A DNA stretch of 36,061 nt from Pseudomonas bharatica CSV86 (GCF_000319305.2 NZ_AMWJ02000003.1:1-36061), one strand, 5' to 3'; counted from the first letter of the stretch, positions 1 through 7,775 are shown. Numbers and translations are program-made. The notes: generated from the sequence alone by a model not told the origin.

Positions 1-1101
1 CAGGAGGCCACGCTGCAATACGGGCTTGAGGTTCAAGCGACGTGGGATCGCCGCGGGCGAGGTCTTTCGGTTGGGCTCGACTGGACGTCAGCAGTGCCAG
101 CTTCGGCGACGGCGATGCGGCGGCTGGACGGTCGGTGACGAGCGCACCACCAAGATCGAGAACGCCTACCTCGGGTGGCGCGGCGAGTCGTTGGAGTTTC
201 CGGGGGCCGGCAGAACGTGGTGGTCGGGGATGGCTTCCTGATCTCTGGCGACGCGCTGAATATCGGCAAGGGGTTGCTCGATGGCGAGGTCAATCGCGGC
301 GGCGCCTACTACCTCACCGGGCGCAAGGCCTTCGACCAGACGGCCATTGTGCGCTGGGGTGGGAAGAGGGCTGGCGTGGTGACCTGATGTGGCTCAAGTC
401 CGACAACCCGGCGCAGGCGAGTCCTGAATTGTCCGTGGCGACGCTGGAGCATCTGGCCGAGGCGGGTACGCTGGGCGTGACGGCGATCAAGGTCAGTGAT
501 ACCGATCAGGAGCTGGCCGACATTCTCTATCCCGAGCGCAAGGGCATGAAGCTCTACAGCGTTCGGGGGCAGGGCAATGCCGGGGTCAGCGATCTGTTCC
601 TGGCGGGTGAACATGCCTGGGAGCGCAAGTCTGGCGGGCAGGAAAGTGCGTGGTACCTGGAGACGGGCTGGACCTTCTCGCAGTTGCCGGGCAAGCCGGT
701 GGTCAACTATCGCTACAGCCGGTTCTCGGAGGGCTATGACCCGTTGTTCTACGGTAATGGCCGGGCGTTGGGGACCTGGTTCCAGGGCGAGGTGGCCTCC
801 AACTATGCCGGGCCGTTCAGCAGCAATACCCGAGTGCAGCATGTCGGGGTGAAGGCGGCGGTGAGTGACAGCGTCAACGTCGGGGCGCTGTTCTATGACT
901 TCGACACGATTGATCGCAGCCTCGGTAACCGCGATGCGCGGGAGCTGGATGTGTACGCCGAATGGGCGGTTGATGAGCACTGGAGCGTGTTGCCGTTGGT
1001 GGGGTACTACAAGCCGTCGCGGAGCGCGGAGGCAGGTGGGAGCCAGTTGGGACGGCGGGGGGAATGTGTATGGGCAGGTGTTATTGGTTTTTGGGTTCTG
1101 A
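1..1101 (+). pseudogene. Outer-membrane beta-barrel protein, alginate-export-like, 5' partial and frameshifted
   Basis: The gene enters from the left edge and ends at a TGA after a C-terminal Phe (…VFGF), the usual last residue of outer-membrane barrels. Readable protein is spread over all three forward frames: about 1-84 (YGLEVQATWD), 84-129 (SASFGDGDAAAG), 130-211 (TTKIENAYLGW), 211-366 (VVVGDGFLISGDALNIGKG), 366-1050 (MWLKSDNP through VLPLVGYYKP) and 1050-1101. Each change of frame is explained by one missing base: GG at 83-84, C at 129, C at 211, G at 366 and the G run at 1049-1051. The alternating strand-like pattern (WFQGEVASNYAG, YAEWAVDEHWSVLPLVGYY) fits a porin-type barrel; I read it as the alginate-export (AlgE-like) family from memory. 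A role in exporting alginate itself is not implied. The breaks may be sequencing errors rather than decay. Confidence 0.6.
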
Positions 1102-1159
1102 GTCCAGTACCACGTAACTGGTGGGCCTGCTGATCACCTATTCGGTGAATGGCGGTAAA

Positions 1160-1237
1160 CCCCTGTGTGTGGGGTTTACCCGCGATTGCTATGGTGGACT
1201 CACTACCGCAATCGCGGGTGACCCGCTCCCACAGGGT
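1160..1237. repeat. REP/BIME inverted pair A
   Basis: Two divergent REP-like units face each other: TTTACCCGCGATTGC on the left and GCAATCGCGGGTGACCCGCT on the right, ending in CCCACAGGG. It can fold into one long stem. Nearly the same element occurs in the opposite orientation at 3131-3208. It lies just downstream of the barrel gene, where it may also act as a transcript-end hairpin. Confidence 0.8.
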
Positions 1238-1418
1238 TTGAGTCAGCTCGCGTTTTCGTCTTCGGCTCAAGGCGGTCCAGAGACGGATTCGTAGGCCATA
1301 AAAGTCAGGAAATATCTCACCTCCAATTGAGCCGTCTTGATGACTGATAGAAGGAAATGATGCACAAGACTTTTGCCTAGGGCTGATCGAATGATGTGCA
1401 TGGTGTGTATTAAATTTC

Positions 1419-1452
1419 TTGCCTTCTGAAATTTGGTGTGTACGGTACACAC
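1419..1452 (+). promoter_or_regulatory. Probable hicAB promoter with 17-bp operator palindrome
   Basis: GTGTGTAC-G-GTACACAC at 1436-1452 is a perfect palindrome around one base, 21 bp before the hicA ATG. A further GTGTGTA half site lies at 1403-1409. A weak promoter, TTGCCT (1419-1424) and TACGGT (1441-1446, 16-bp spacing), would put the -10 box inside the palindrome. HicB proteins with a C-terminal DNA-binding domain commonly repress their own operon, so this is the natural HicB operator. The palindrome is seen directly; the binding partner is inferred. Confidence 0.55.
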
Positions 1453-1473
1453 TTGAGAGAGGCACTGAAGGCC

Positions 1474-1655
1474 ATGCGTAGCAGGGAAGTCATGCATTAC
1501 TGGAGGCTGATGGATGGGCGTTGGTAGGCATCAGAGGTAGCCATCATCACTTCAAGCATCCGGTGAAGCCGGGGCGGGTGGCGGTCCCGCATCCCAAGAT
1601 CCAGCTCCCCGTCGGCACCCTGAGCAGCATTCTCAGGAGCGCCCGCCTCAAGTAA
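1474..1655 (+). pseudogene. hicA: HicA-family mRNA interferase toxin, frameshifted
   Basis: The ATG at 1474 begins MRSREVMH, then the frame breaks. From 1497 another frame reads LLEADGWALVGIRGSHHHFKHP and ends in a Leu-Lys-TAA at 1653-1655, a textbook HicA of about 60 residues (double-stranded-RNA-binding-like fold). The catalytic His lies in GIRGSHHHFKHP. Inserting one T in CATTAC (to CATTTAC, near 1497) restores the whole protein, and the second frame has no start of its own because a TAG at 1479 closes it. hicB follows after 13 nt. As written, no toxin would be made. The change is a one-base homopolymer loss like many others in this window, so an intact hicA in the living strain is quite possible. 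Confidence 0.8.
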
Positions 1656-1668
1656 CCAGGAGAACCCC

Positions 1669-2073
1669 ATGAAATTTCCCATCGTCATCCACAGAGACCC
1701 TGATTCCGACTACGGCGTAACCATTCCCGATGTTCCCGGCTGCTTTAGCGGCGGTGAAACCGTCGAAGAAGCGATGGACAACGTTCAAGAGGCACTGTCC
1801 CTACATTTCGAAGCACTGGTTGCCGATGGTGATCCTCTGCCTCAAGGCAGCACCATCGACACCTGGTTGGCGGATCCTGACTACGTAGGCGGTGTATGGG
1901 CGGTGGTGGACTTCGATATCACCCCCTACCTTGGAAAATCCATCCGCTTTAATGCCACCCTGCCTGAGCACCTGCTGAATCGTATCGACGACTATGTGAG
2001 AAACCACCCTGAGCAGAGAAGCCGCTCGGGTTTTCTAGCCTCTGCTGCTTTAAGGGTACTTTCCGGTAGCTGA
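1669..2073 (+). CDS. hicB: HicB-family antitoxin
   Basis: This 134-aa protein is the antitoxin of the hicA pair upstream. Residues 1-60 form the partly degraded RNase-H-like HicB domain (DYGVTIPDVPGCFSGGETVEEAMDN). Residues about 95-134 form a ribbon-helix-helix DNA-binding tail (SIRFNATLPEHLLNRIDDYV…RSGFLASAALRVL). It neutralises HicA by direct binding and is expected to repress the operon at the palindrome 1436-1452. The ATG is preceded by AGGAGA, eight bases upstream. The frame is intact, in contrast to hicA. Family assignment is firm; the operator is inferred. Confidence 0.92.
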   Translation: MKFPIVIHRDPDSDYGVTIPDVPGCFSGGETVEEAMDNVQEALSLHFEALVADGDPLPQGSTIDTWLADPDYVGGVWAVVDFDITPYLGKSIRFNATLPEHLLNRIDDYVRNHPEQRSRSGFLASAALRVLSGS

Positions 2074-2175
2074 TTTGTTGCCAGGTATGGGAGTGCTGCG
2101 CGGGGCGATTACGCCGGGAGGATAAGCACTACGGAAGAAACGAATGGCTCCTTCCGCACGCCTGACGCAAAGAAC

Positions 2176-2628
2176 TTACTTCGAAGCGGCCAACTTGCAG
2201 CAACCCTTCAGGTCGCGCTGAGCTTGTTCTTCGGAGATCTGCTCCAGGTTAGCGCCGCCAACGAAGGCGCCCATCTTGATGTATTGGCGCAGGTAGTAGT
2301 TCTTGCCTGGCTCGGTGACCAGGGTCAGGGTGTTGTCGCTGAACTCGGACTCGGTACCGATCACGTGCTTGCCTGGCGCCAGGAAGCGGTGGAAGTACAC
2401 GCCCTTGGCAGTTTCGCCGATGATCTGACCGTCGATGCTCACCGACTTCTTCAGTGCCTGGCCGACGAAGCTGTCACGGTAGATGTACAGGCCGGACTGA
2501 TCTGCAGGTGGGGCAGTGAAGGTCTTGAGTTGAGCGTCTGCTTCGGAAGAACCCATTGGGACCGAGGCGCAACCGGTGAGGATGGCGAAGCCCAGGGCGG
2601 TGCTCAGCAGCTTGATGCTGTTACGCAT
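2176..2628 (-). CDS. DUF2846-type lipoprotein
   Basis: This 150-aa protein starts at the ATG at 2628, which has an AAGGA site just upstream; the longer open frame to 3003 lacks coding character. Residues 1-20 are a lipoprotein signal ending in the lipobox LTGC (Cys about 19), so the mature protein should be membrane-anchored. The rest (ADQSGLYIYRDSFVGQALKKSVSIDG…TAKGVYFHRFLAPGKHVIGTESEFS) matches the DUF2846 pattern: a short beta-rich domain with a conserved YIYR motif. It ends with a double Cys (GCCKLAASK). Function is unknown; family members are often described as stress-related envelope lipoproteins. It appears to be a single-gene unit. Confidence 0.85.
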   Translation of the reverse strand: MRNSIKLLSTALGFAILTGCASVPMGSSEADAQLKTFTAPPADQSGLYIYRDSFVGQALKKSVSIDGQIIGETAKGVYFHRFLAPGKHVIGTESEFSDNTLTLVTEPGKNYYLRQYIKMGAFVGGANLEQISEEQAQRDLKGCCKLAASK

Positions 2629-2750
2629 TGAAAATCCTTTTTTGCGAGGGATGAAAAGCAGGAACGATGAATAGCGAGGTGGCATTGTGCCATGCCATCG
2701 ATTGGATATTCTTTCTCTATTTCGGGTTTTTCGAGGGTGTGTGAGCGGCG

Positions 2751-2969
2751 TCAATTTCTGGTGTGGCTGGTGATCTGATAGCGCGTGCTTCGCCCGCCGC
2801 CCGCCAGCTTCTCCAGTACTCCCTTCTCCAGCAGATCGGCGAGATGGCGCGTAGCGGTCGCCTTGCTGACCTTGGCCACGGCCTGATACTGCGCTGCGCT
2901 GATCCCGTCCTCGAAGCCCTTCGGGCCGCCGTCCAGCAGGCGGTTGATCCCAGGTAGGGGCCATCTCTG
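2751..2969 (-). pseudogene. C-terminal winged-helix remnant of a Fic-family protein
   Basis: The reverse strand from about 2969 to the TGA at 2751-2753 reads RWPLPGINRLLDGGPKGFED, then an AQYQAVAKVSKATATRHLADLLEKG stretch, and ends GGGRSTRYQI…HTRN. That is the characteristic C-terminal helix-turn-helix of Fic/Doc-type AMP-transferases of the DUF4172 kind. The Fic catalytic core (HPFxxGNGR) is absent and a TAG lies just upstream in frame, so only about 70 residues of the tail remain. A cluster of TGAGCCGAATA repeats abuts its 5' side. The tail is clean, without frameshifts, which suggests a fairly recent internal deletion. It is unlikely to be translated, as no good start is visible. Confidence 0.7.
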
Positions 2970-2973
2970 CCTC

Positions 2974-3037
2974 TGAGCCGAATAGGAGGGCTAATCGGCT
3001 CACTTGGTGAGCCGAATAAACTGTCTATTCGGCTCAC
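2974..3037. repeat. Four-copy TGAGCCGAATA inverted/direct repeat cluster
   Basis: The 11-mer TGAGCCGAATA occurs at 2974-2984 and 3008-3018. Its reverse complement is at 3026-3036 (perfect) and, with one change, at 2994-3002. The last pair forms a 12-bp-arm palindrome (3007-3018 and 3026-3037) with a 7-bp loop. It sits directly upstream of the Fic-type HTH remnant on the reverse strand, so it could be that gene's operator/promoter region. Confidence 0.65.
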
Positions 3038-3130
3038 AGAGGGTGGCAAGTGCCGATGCGAGCAATGTGGGACGCCCAGCCTTTCAGGCTGCGCTGTCAC
3101 GCGAACAACAGCTCCAAGGCACGACGCATA

Positions 3131-3208
3131 CCCTGTGGGAGCGGGTTCACCCGCGATTGCGGTAGTGAGTTCACCATAGCAATCGCGGGTAAACCCGCTC
3201 CCACAGGG
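3131..3208. repeat. REP/BIME inverted pair B
   Basis: This is a near-perfect long palindrome made of two REP units: CCCTGTGGGAGCGGGTTCAC on the left, mirrored by GTAAACCCGCTCCCACAGGG on the right, around a GCGGTAGTGAGTTCACC centre. Its reverse complement is almost identical to the element at 1160-1237, so the two flank 1238-3130 as inverted repeats. Confidence 0.85.
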
Positions 3209-3498
3209 TATGCGTTGGCTGCCCTTGCCTGATCCCGGTATGAAATGTAGGCTCTCGCGGTCGCTGCGGTTTGGCGATCGGGTTTGGTCGCCCGGCTGAC
3301 AAAAATGCAAAAGCTGTTCATTCACGGGTACGGGCGTTCTGCGCTTGTAGGTTCGTGCTATGGCGGCTGTGCGCGGGAGGCATTCGTGCCTGCTGGGTTT
3401 TGCCTTTTTGTCCCAGTCGACCAACCTGCGTACAGTCGTCACCAACCCTGTTTGGTCGCAGGCGGTGGCTGCTTAATTGACAAAAAAGGAGCTTCACC

Positions 3499-3813
3499 AT
3501 GAACAAGATCGTTCCAGACCCACCCCACGCCATCTTCGGCAAAACCGCCATGGTCGCCTTCGGGCACTGCAAGGCCGGTCATACCCCGATGTTCACCGTC
3601 CGTGCGGAAATCGACACGGAAGATGCCCTGGTCCATGCATCCCTGTTGATGAAAGGGATCTACGACACCCTCCAGCAACTCACCGAATTCGCCGAAGACG
3701 TGCCCAAGAACGGGCTGCTCTTCTCGTCGCTGTACTCGGCGGAAATGGCCAAGGGCCTGGTGGATGCGGTGATCGACGGGATCGAAATGGGGCGGCTGAG
3801 GGTTAGCGCCTAG
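3499..3813 (+). CDS. DUF3077-like small protein
   Basis: This 104-aa protein has a strong AAGGAG site upstream of the ATG at 3499. It has the look of the Pseudomonas DUF3077 family: a phenylalanine/threonine-rich start (MFTVRAEIDTEDALVHASLLM) followed by a helical pair (IYDTLQQLTEFAEDV… and LYSAEMAKGLVDAVIDGIEMG). There is no signal peptide or membrane segment, so it is probably cytoplasmic. No biochemical role is known to me. It ends 20 bp before the stop of the convergent topoisomerase gene. The family label is from pattern memory and moderately sure; the coding call is sure. Confidence 0.75.
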   Translation: MNKIVPDPPHAIFGKTAMVAFGHCKAGHTPMFTVRAEIDTEDALVHASLLMKGIYDTLQQLTEFAEDVPKNGLLFSSLYSAEMAKGLVDAVIDGIEMGRLRVSA

Positions 3814-3832
3814 CCGCGCGATACGGGAAGGC

Positions 3833-4921
3833 TCACCCCTCGGTGGGCTTTTCTGAAGCTTCCCTGGCGGTCAGCTTTTCCAGGAAGCGCATCAGCAGGC
3901 TTTCTTCGGCACGCAGGCCCTTGCGGGGCGCGGCATGCGCAGGTTCGCCAGTTCGCCTGCGTGGAAGGCCTCGATCACCGCCGGGTGGATATAGCACTTG
4001 CGGCACACGGCCGGGGTGTTGCGCAGTTCCGCCGCCACTTCCTTGATGATTGCCACCACGTGCTTCTTCGCAGCACTTTCGGCTGCCACTCCAGCTCGCG
4101 CAACAGGGTCAGGGCCAGGGCGCTGCCGGCCCAGGTGCGATAATGCTTGGCGGTGAACTCGGCACCGGTCAACTCCTGCAAATAACGATTGATATCGCTC
4201 GACGTCACGCTATGGCGCTCGCCGTTGTCGTCCAGGTACTGGAACAGCTGCTGGCCGGGAAGCTCCAGGCAGCTCTTGATGATGCGCGCCAGGCGTCGGT
4301 CGTTGACGCTCACCTCATGCTCGATGCCGCTCTTGCCACGGAAATGGAAACGAATGGTACTGCCGCTCACCTCGACATGGCGGTTACGCAGGGTGGTCAG
4401 GCCGTAGGAACGATTCTGCTCGGCGTAGCGGGCGTTGCCGATGCGGATCAGGGTTTCGTCGAGCAGATGGATCACGGTCGCCATCACCTTCTCGCGGCTG
4501 TGCTCTGGGCGGGCCAGGTGGCGTTGCAGGGTAGCGCGCAGCTTGGGCAAGGCCTTGCCGAAGGCCAGCAGGCTGCCGTACTTGTCGGCATCGCGGATCT
4601 CGCGCCAGCGCGGGTGGTAGCGATACTGCTTGCGACCCCGGGCGTCGCGGCCGGTCGCCTGCAGATGGCCGTCGGGGTCGGGGCAGATCCAGACGTTGGT
4701 GTAGGCCGGCGGGATGGCCAGCGCGTTGATCCGGGCGATCTCCTCAGCCGCACGCACGCGCTCGCCGGCAGGGGTGAAGCAGGCGAACTTGCCACGGAGC
4801 ATTCGGCGGGTAAGGCCGGGGTGGTGTCATCGACGTAGTGAAGGCCGGCGGGGAGGAGGGGGATTCGCTCACTTTGGGGGCTCGCTTGCAGGTCCGGGAC
4901 AATCGCGGTGTCGGTATTCAG
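3833..4921 (-). pseudogene. DNA topoisomerase IB, frameshifted
   Basis: This is a poxvirus/bacterial-type topoisomerase IB, which relaxes supercoils through a 3'-phosphotyrosine. Visible parts, N to C: GLHYVDDTTPGLTRRMLRGKF (needs one base near 4817), IPPAYTNVWICPDPDGHLQATGRDARGRKQYRYH, the active-site LRNRHV and HFRGKSG stretches, the AKHYRTWAGS motif, the catalytic-Tyr motif CRKCYIHP (in another frame, after a missing base near 4080), and a C-terminal KGLRAEESLLMRFLEKL (after a missing base near 3925). The three breaks are each one base lost from a C/G run. The reassembled length, about 360 aa, is normal for the family. The frame opens at about 4924 and the only early start-like codon is a CTG at 4921, so the start is unsure. 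It may be intact if the breaks are read errors. Confidence 0.8.
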
Positions 4922-5083
4922 TTAGCCCGGTTGGAGGGGGATTAAGTTCCGGGATTTTCTGTCGTTGAGCCAGGTGACATCTCGTGACGATTTGGCGGGT
5001 ATGGCAGACATGGCCTGACCTAGGCTGTTCGGCAGGTTTTCAATAATGGAGCCGCACCCCAGCAACTGCCCCGAGGCGTCACT

Positions 5084-5431
5084 TTGAGAAAGTTTGCTTT
5101 TGTAAGCGCTGCTGCCGAGCGTGAGTACAAGGACCTCCCCGAAGACATACAGGACGAGTTCGGCAAGGATCTGCGGCGCATTCAGTATGGGCAGGACCCC
5201 GAGCTGCCGATCAAGTCCTTGGCCTCATTAGGCGCAGGGGTAATTGAGCTAATCATCAATGGCAGCCCCGCACACAGGTGCGTGTACGTTGCGAAGTACG
5301 CTGAAATGGTGGTTGTGCTGCATTCGTTCGTGAAGACCACGAACCGGTCCGATCGTCATGCAATGCAGGTTGCTGAGTATCGGATGAAGGAGCTCAAGCA
5401 GGAGCTCAGAAACATGGGCTTCAAGGTTTAG
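5084..5431 (+). CDS. RelE/HigB-like (Gp49-type) toxin
   Basis: This 115-aa basic protein has the RelE/ParE-superfamily phage Gp49-like layout: an N-terminal helix pair (AAEREYKDLPEDIQDEFGKDLRRIQYG), then PIKSLASLGAGVIELI, a central strand RCVYVAKYAEMVVVLHSFVKTT, and a C-terminal helix AEYRMKELKQELRNMG. The KTTNRSDR… tail after the strand is typical of the ribosome-dependent mRNA interferases. The start is a TTG at 5084 with GAGG seven bases before. Its 3' end overlaps by 11 bp the convergent XRE gene, which should be its antitoxin. In most known pairs both genes lie on one strand, so this layout is unusual. Confidence 0.8.
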   Translation: MRKFAFVSAAAEREYKDLPEDIQDEFGKDLRRIQYGQDPELPIKSLASLGAGVIELIINGSPAHRCVYVAKYAEMVVVLHSFVKTTNRSDRHAMQVAEYRMKELKQELRNMGFKV

Positions 5432-5747
5432 CTGTTCTGGGCTTGGGCGATGATGATTCGAGGGGAGGACCCGCGTCATCAGGGCCGTTGAAGCTGGTTC
5501 GGAATCCGAGCTTGTCGAGCATGTCCATCATGGCGTCCAGCGTGAATTTCTCGATCTTGCCATTGGCCAGTTCGGATACACGAGACTGGGTTACGTTTAG
5601 CCTGGTTGCGGCCTCACTCTGCTTGAGGCCCATTTTTTTGATGCAGTCTGTGATGAAGATCGACAGGTCCATCTTCAAGGCCATTTTGCTGGCCGTTTTT
5701 TCGTCGTGAGTGACGTGGAAAGGGCTTTCGTGGAATTGAAGTGCCAT
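5421..5747 (-). CDS. XRE-family antitoxin (HigA-like)
   Basis: This 108-aa protein has a helix-turn-helix at residues about 36-75 (MGLKQSEAATRLNVTQSRVSELANGKIEKFTLDAMMDMLDKLG) of the XRE type that pairs with Gp49-like toxins. The C-terminal tail is Pro/Ser-rich and probably flexible. It lies tail-to-tail with the RelE-like toxin and shares 11 bp with it. It starts at the ATG at 5747; a second Met at residue 22 is possible. A palindrome 17 bp upstream (5764-5783) is a good autoregulatory site. The DNA-binding fold is clear; pairing with the toxin is inferred from position and family. Confidence 0.85.
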   Translation of the reverse strand: MALQFHESPFHVTHDEKTASKMALKMDLSIFITDCIKKMGLKQSEAATRLNVTQSRVSELANGKIEKFTLDAMMDMLDKLGFRTSFNGPDDAGPPLESSSPKPRTAKP

Positions 5748-5763
5748 TGGGCGGCCACCTGAA

Positions 5764-5783
5764 TTATCTAAAATTTAAGATAA
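5764..5783 (-). promoter_or_regulatory. Palindromic operator upstream of the XRE antitoxin
   Basis: TTATCT-AAAATTTA-AGATAA forms an 18-of-20 matching palindrome just before the antitoxin start on the reverse strand. AGATAAT-like sequence on that strand could serve as the -10 box, so XRE binding would block transcription. The palindrome is observed; the role is inferred. Confidence 0.55.
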
Positions 5784-5836
5784 AAGGTTATCCGCCAAGG
5801 AGCAGGTTGTCAAAGCGCTCTGACGTTTGGGCTTCT

Positions 5837-6526
5837 TCAGGCTCTAGCGTTGCTCAACGCCTGCACCCAGCACTGGTCTGAGCAGCGAGGGCATGGGAGG
5901 TTCTGGCCTGCTTGCAGCGTTGCCAATTCCCCGCAATGGAAGCAGGCATGCAAGCCGTCGTGCTTGGGCTGGCGATGCACGGCCTTCAAGCTCGGCGGCA
6001 GAACAGGCAAGCCGGGGCGGGTTTCGTCCTTGTCATAGAAATACAGGCTGACGCCGCCGTTGATCTCGACGATGCCCAGGCGCACCTGGCCCAGGTGTTC
6101 CACGCCGCCCTGGCGCAGTTCCATGAGGAATTCGTCGTGGGCGATATTGCCCTTGTTCAACGTCTCCAGTTCGAAGCGTCCATCCCGGATCAGGATGAAA
6201 GGCTCTCCCTCCAGCCAGCGTTGCAGGCGGTGATAGCGACTCAACAGGCGGGTAGTGAGTCGGTAGGCGATGCCCATGGCGACGAACACCATCAGCACCG
6301 GCAGGATCGGCACGTCGTGATAGAAGGTCACGTCGCCGGCTGCAGAGCCCAGGGTCAGGATCACCACCAGTTCGAATAAGGAAAGCTGCTTCACGCCACG
6401 GCGGCCGGCGACCTTGAGGAAGATGAACACCACTGTGTAGGCCAGCAGGGTGCGGACCATGACTTCGCCGAGGAAAGCCAGGGGGTGATCGTCGAGGAGC
6501 ATGCGGGGCCAGTCGAAAGCGGTCAT
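5837..6526 (-). CDS. DUF421 (YetF/YcaP-type) membrane protein
   Basis: This 229-aa protein has three N-terminal membrane segments (about 20-40, 45-62 and 70-88: VMVRTLLAYTVVFIFLKVAGRR, LFELVVILTLGSAAGDV, ILPVLMVFVAMGIAYRLTTRLL). Next comes the DUF421 cytoplasmic domain (LEGEPFILIRDGRFELETLNKGNIAHDEFLMELRQ… LYFYDKDETRPGLPVLP). A C-terminal four-Cys zinc-ribbon-like tail follows: CFHCGELA… CPRCSDQC. The LRQxGV and IEINGGVS stretches are typical of the family. Members are inner-membrane proteins of uncertain role, some linked to stress. It appears to be a single-gene unit on the reverse strand. Confidence 0.88.
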   Translation of the reverse strand: MTAFDWPRMLLDDHPLAFLGEVMVRTLLAYTVVFIFLKVAGRRGVKQLSLFELVVILTLGSAAGDVTFYHDVPILPVLMVFVAMGIAYRLTTRLLSRYHRLQRWLEGEPFILIRDGRFELETLNKGNIAHDEFLMELRQGGVEHLGQVRLGIVEINGGVSLYFYDKDETRPGLPVLPPSLKAVHRQPKHDGLHACFHCGELATLQAGQNLPCPRCSDQCWVQALSNARA

Positions 6527-6686
6527 TTTTCTGGGCTGAGAGACTGTCGATACTGAGTTAGCCCTGGGCGTGGTCGATTAGTTCAAGTGGAAGAGCCTAA
6601 GGGATGGGCTGTCGAGGGGCAGACACTGGCTATTCAGATAGGTGCAGACACCTTGTTGCTGGGCAGGCTTGCCCAGGCAAGTAGGA

Positions 6687-7327
6687 CTAATGCTTTTCCA
6701 GCTTCGAGTACCCGCTCGGTAAATTATGCTCATCGACAAAGTGCCGGGTTTGAAGCTCAAGAACCATGTTCATGACATGACTTACATTCTCTTCCAGTCC
6801 CCAGGTAGCCGCGAGCTTGTCATAAGGGTTGGTGGTGGCGGCTCTTTTGGAAACCTTGCGGCTGACGTCTTGTGAGAGGTTGCTCCAGCGGGAAACGAAG
6901 TCCTTCATTCTGGAAGCTTGTTCAGGTGTCAGGCAGGGGAAGCGGCGTAGTCGGTCAACCAGATACATAAGCCGGCGTTTCCGGACTGGGGGCAGACCGG
7001 GCGTGTTCAGCCTTTTTTCGACGGACTCGCACATGGCATCGTTTTCATACCAAAACGCATAGGCGAACTGGGAGGCTGCATCTTCTGGAAATTGCTCAAG
7101 AGAATTCTTTGTCGCAGCGACCACGACGTGATGAAATCTGTCCTCTTTAGGGGCGCTTTCCATCATCGGCACTGCTGGCTTGAGGGGCTGGACCGAGGCT
7201 CACCGGTGTCGGCAATGCATGCAGCAAAGCGCCTAGCCCGATCATCATTGGCGACGTGCAGGCCTCGTTGCTTTAGCAGTTCCAATTGCTGTTCTACGCT
7301 GAGGGCCGGCTTGTCGAAGGGCCTCAT
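6687..7327 (-). pseudogene. Unknown protein with an Abi_2-like N-terminus, probably one gene split by a frameshift
   Basis: From the ATG at 7327 (GGAG eight bases before) the frame reads MRPFDKPALSVEQQLELLKQ then RGLHVANDDRARRF. This resembles the N-terminus of Abi_2/AbiD-type abortive infection proteins. The frame stops at 7163, while a second frame, open from about 7202 to 6687, carries a 160-aa helical protein (MESAPKEDRFHHVVVAATKNSLEQF… ending GYSKLEKH). I do not recognise it, and it lacks the usual Abi_2 body. One extra C in the run near 7183 would join both into about 213 residues. So it is either a chimera with an Abi head or a divergent family. Possibly defence-related, but the function is unknown. 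Confidence 0.5.
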
Positions 7328-7751
7328 GTAGTTTTCTCCAAGCAAAAAAAACCGCACGATTTGAGCTTGCTGACTGGGTCAACCTAGGCTTGGCGGGTGT
7401 GTTGGGGTGCATTATAGGTAGGTGTAAGAGCCCGTCAACGTCGCGCTGATGTGAAATTGTAACGGGCAGGCGCGAGGGCAGGATGTTTGATCTGTCGATG
7501 AAGATGAGGCTGTGTTGGCCTTATCGCAGCGATGTGGTCGCTTCCAGGAAGTTTCCAAACCCCAGAAACAACAAAGCCCCTGCATTGCTGCAAGGGCTTC
7601 GTTCTGTATGGTGCGGCACCAGGAGTCGAAAAAATTACGTAACTAGTTGATTAAAAACCTCTTAATTATCGTATGTTTTTTCGACTATCCCTACCCGTAT
7701 CCTTTAATCAGTAGAACCTTCCGCATGGTCAAGGCTGAAGCTATCTATTCT
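7328..7751. other. Non-coding stretch left of the IS element
   Basis: No convincing gene. It holds a hairpin at 7574-7599 (AAGCCC … GGGCTT with an inner TGCA/TGCA stem), the tRNA-like att candidate at 7608-7630, and AT-rich sequence to the IS target duplication at 7744-7751. Composition turns AT-rich after 7630, which fits an island edge. Confidence 0.6.
7608..7630 (-). other. tRNA-Thr 3'-end-like sequence, candidate island attachment site
   Basis: ATGGTGCGGCACCAGGAGTC followed by GAA matches the 3' part (CCA end, acceptor and T arm) of the tRNA-Thr gene at 18565-18588. The only differences are one missing C (CC to C) and one A/G change. Both copies lie in the same orientation. A P4-type integrase lies next to the complete tRNA. 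A partial tRNA tail 11 kb from the complete tRNA is what integration at a tRNA leaves behind. Confidence 0.6.
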
Positions 7752-7775
7752 GGGTATCCGGAATTTCTGGTTGAT
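7744..7775 (+). repeat. Left target duplication and left terminal inverted repeat
   Basis: TCTATTCT (7744-7751) is the 8-bp target copy. The 24-bp inverted repeat 7752-7775 begins GGGTATCCGGAA and ends GGTTGAT. Confidence 0.93.

Noticed and set aside
2629..3003. N-terminal extension of the DUF2846 lipoprotein gene
   Set aside because: The extension lacks coding character, would bury the signal peptide, and runs through the Fic remnant in another frame; the ATG at 2628 has a good ribosome site.
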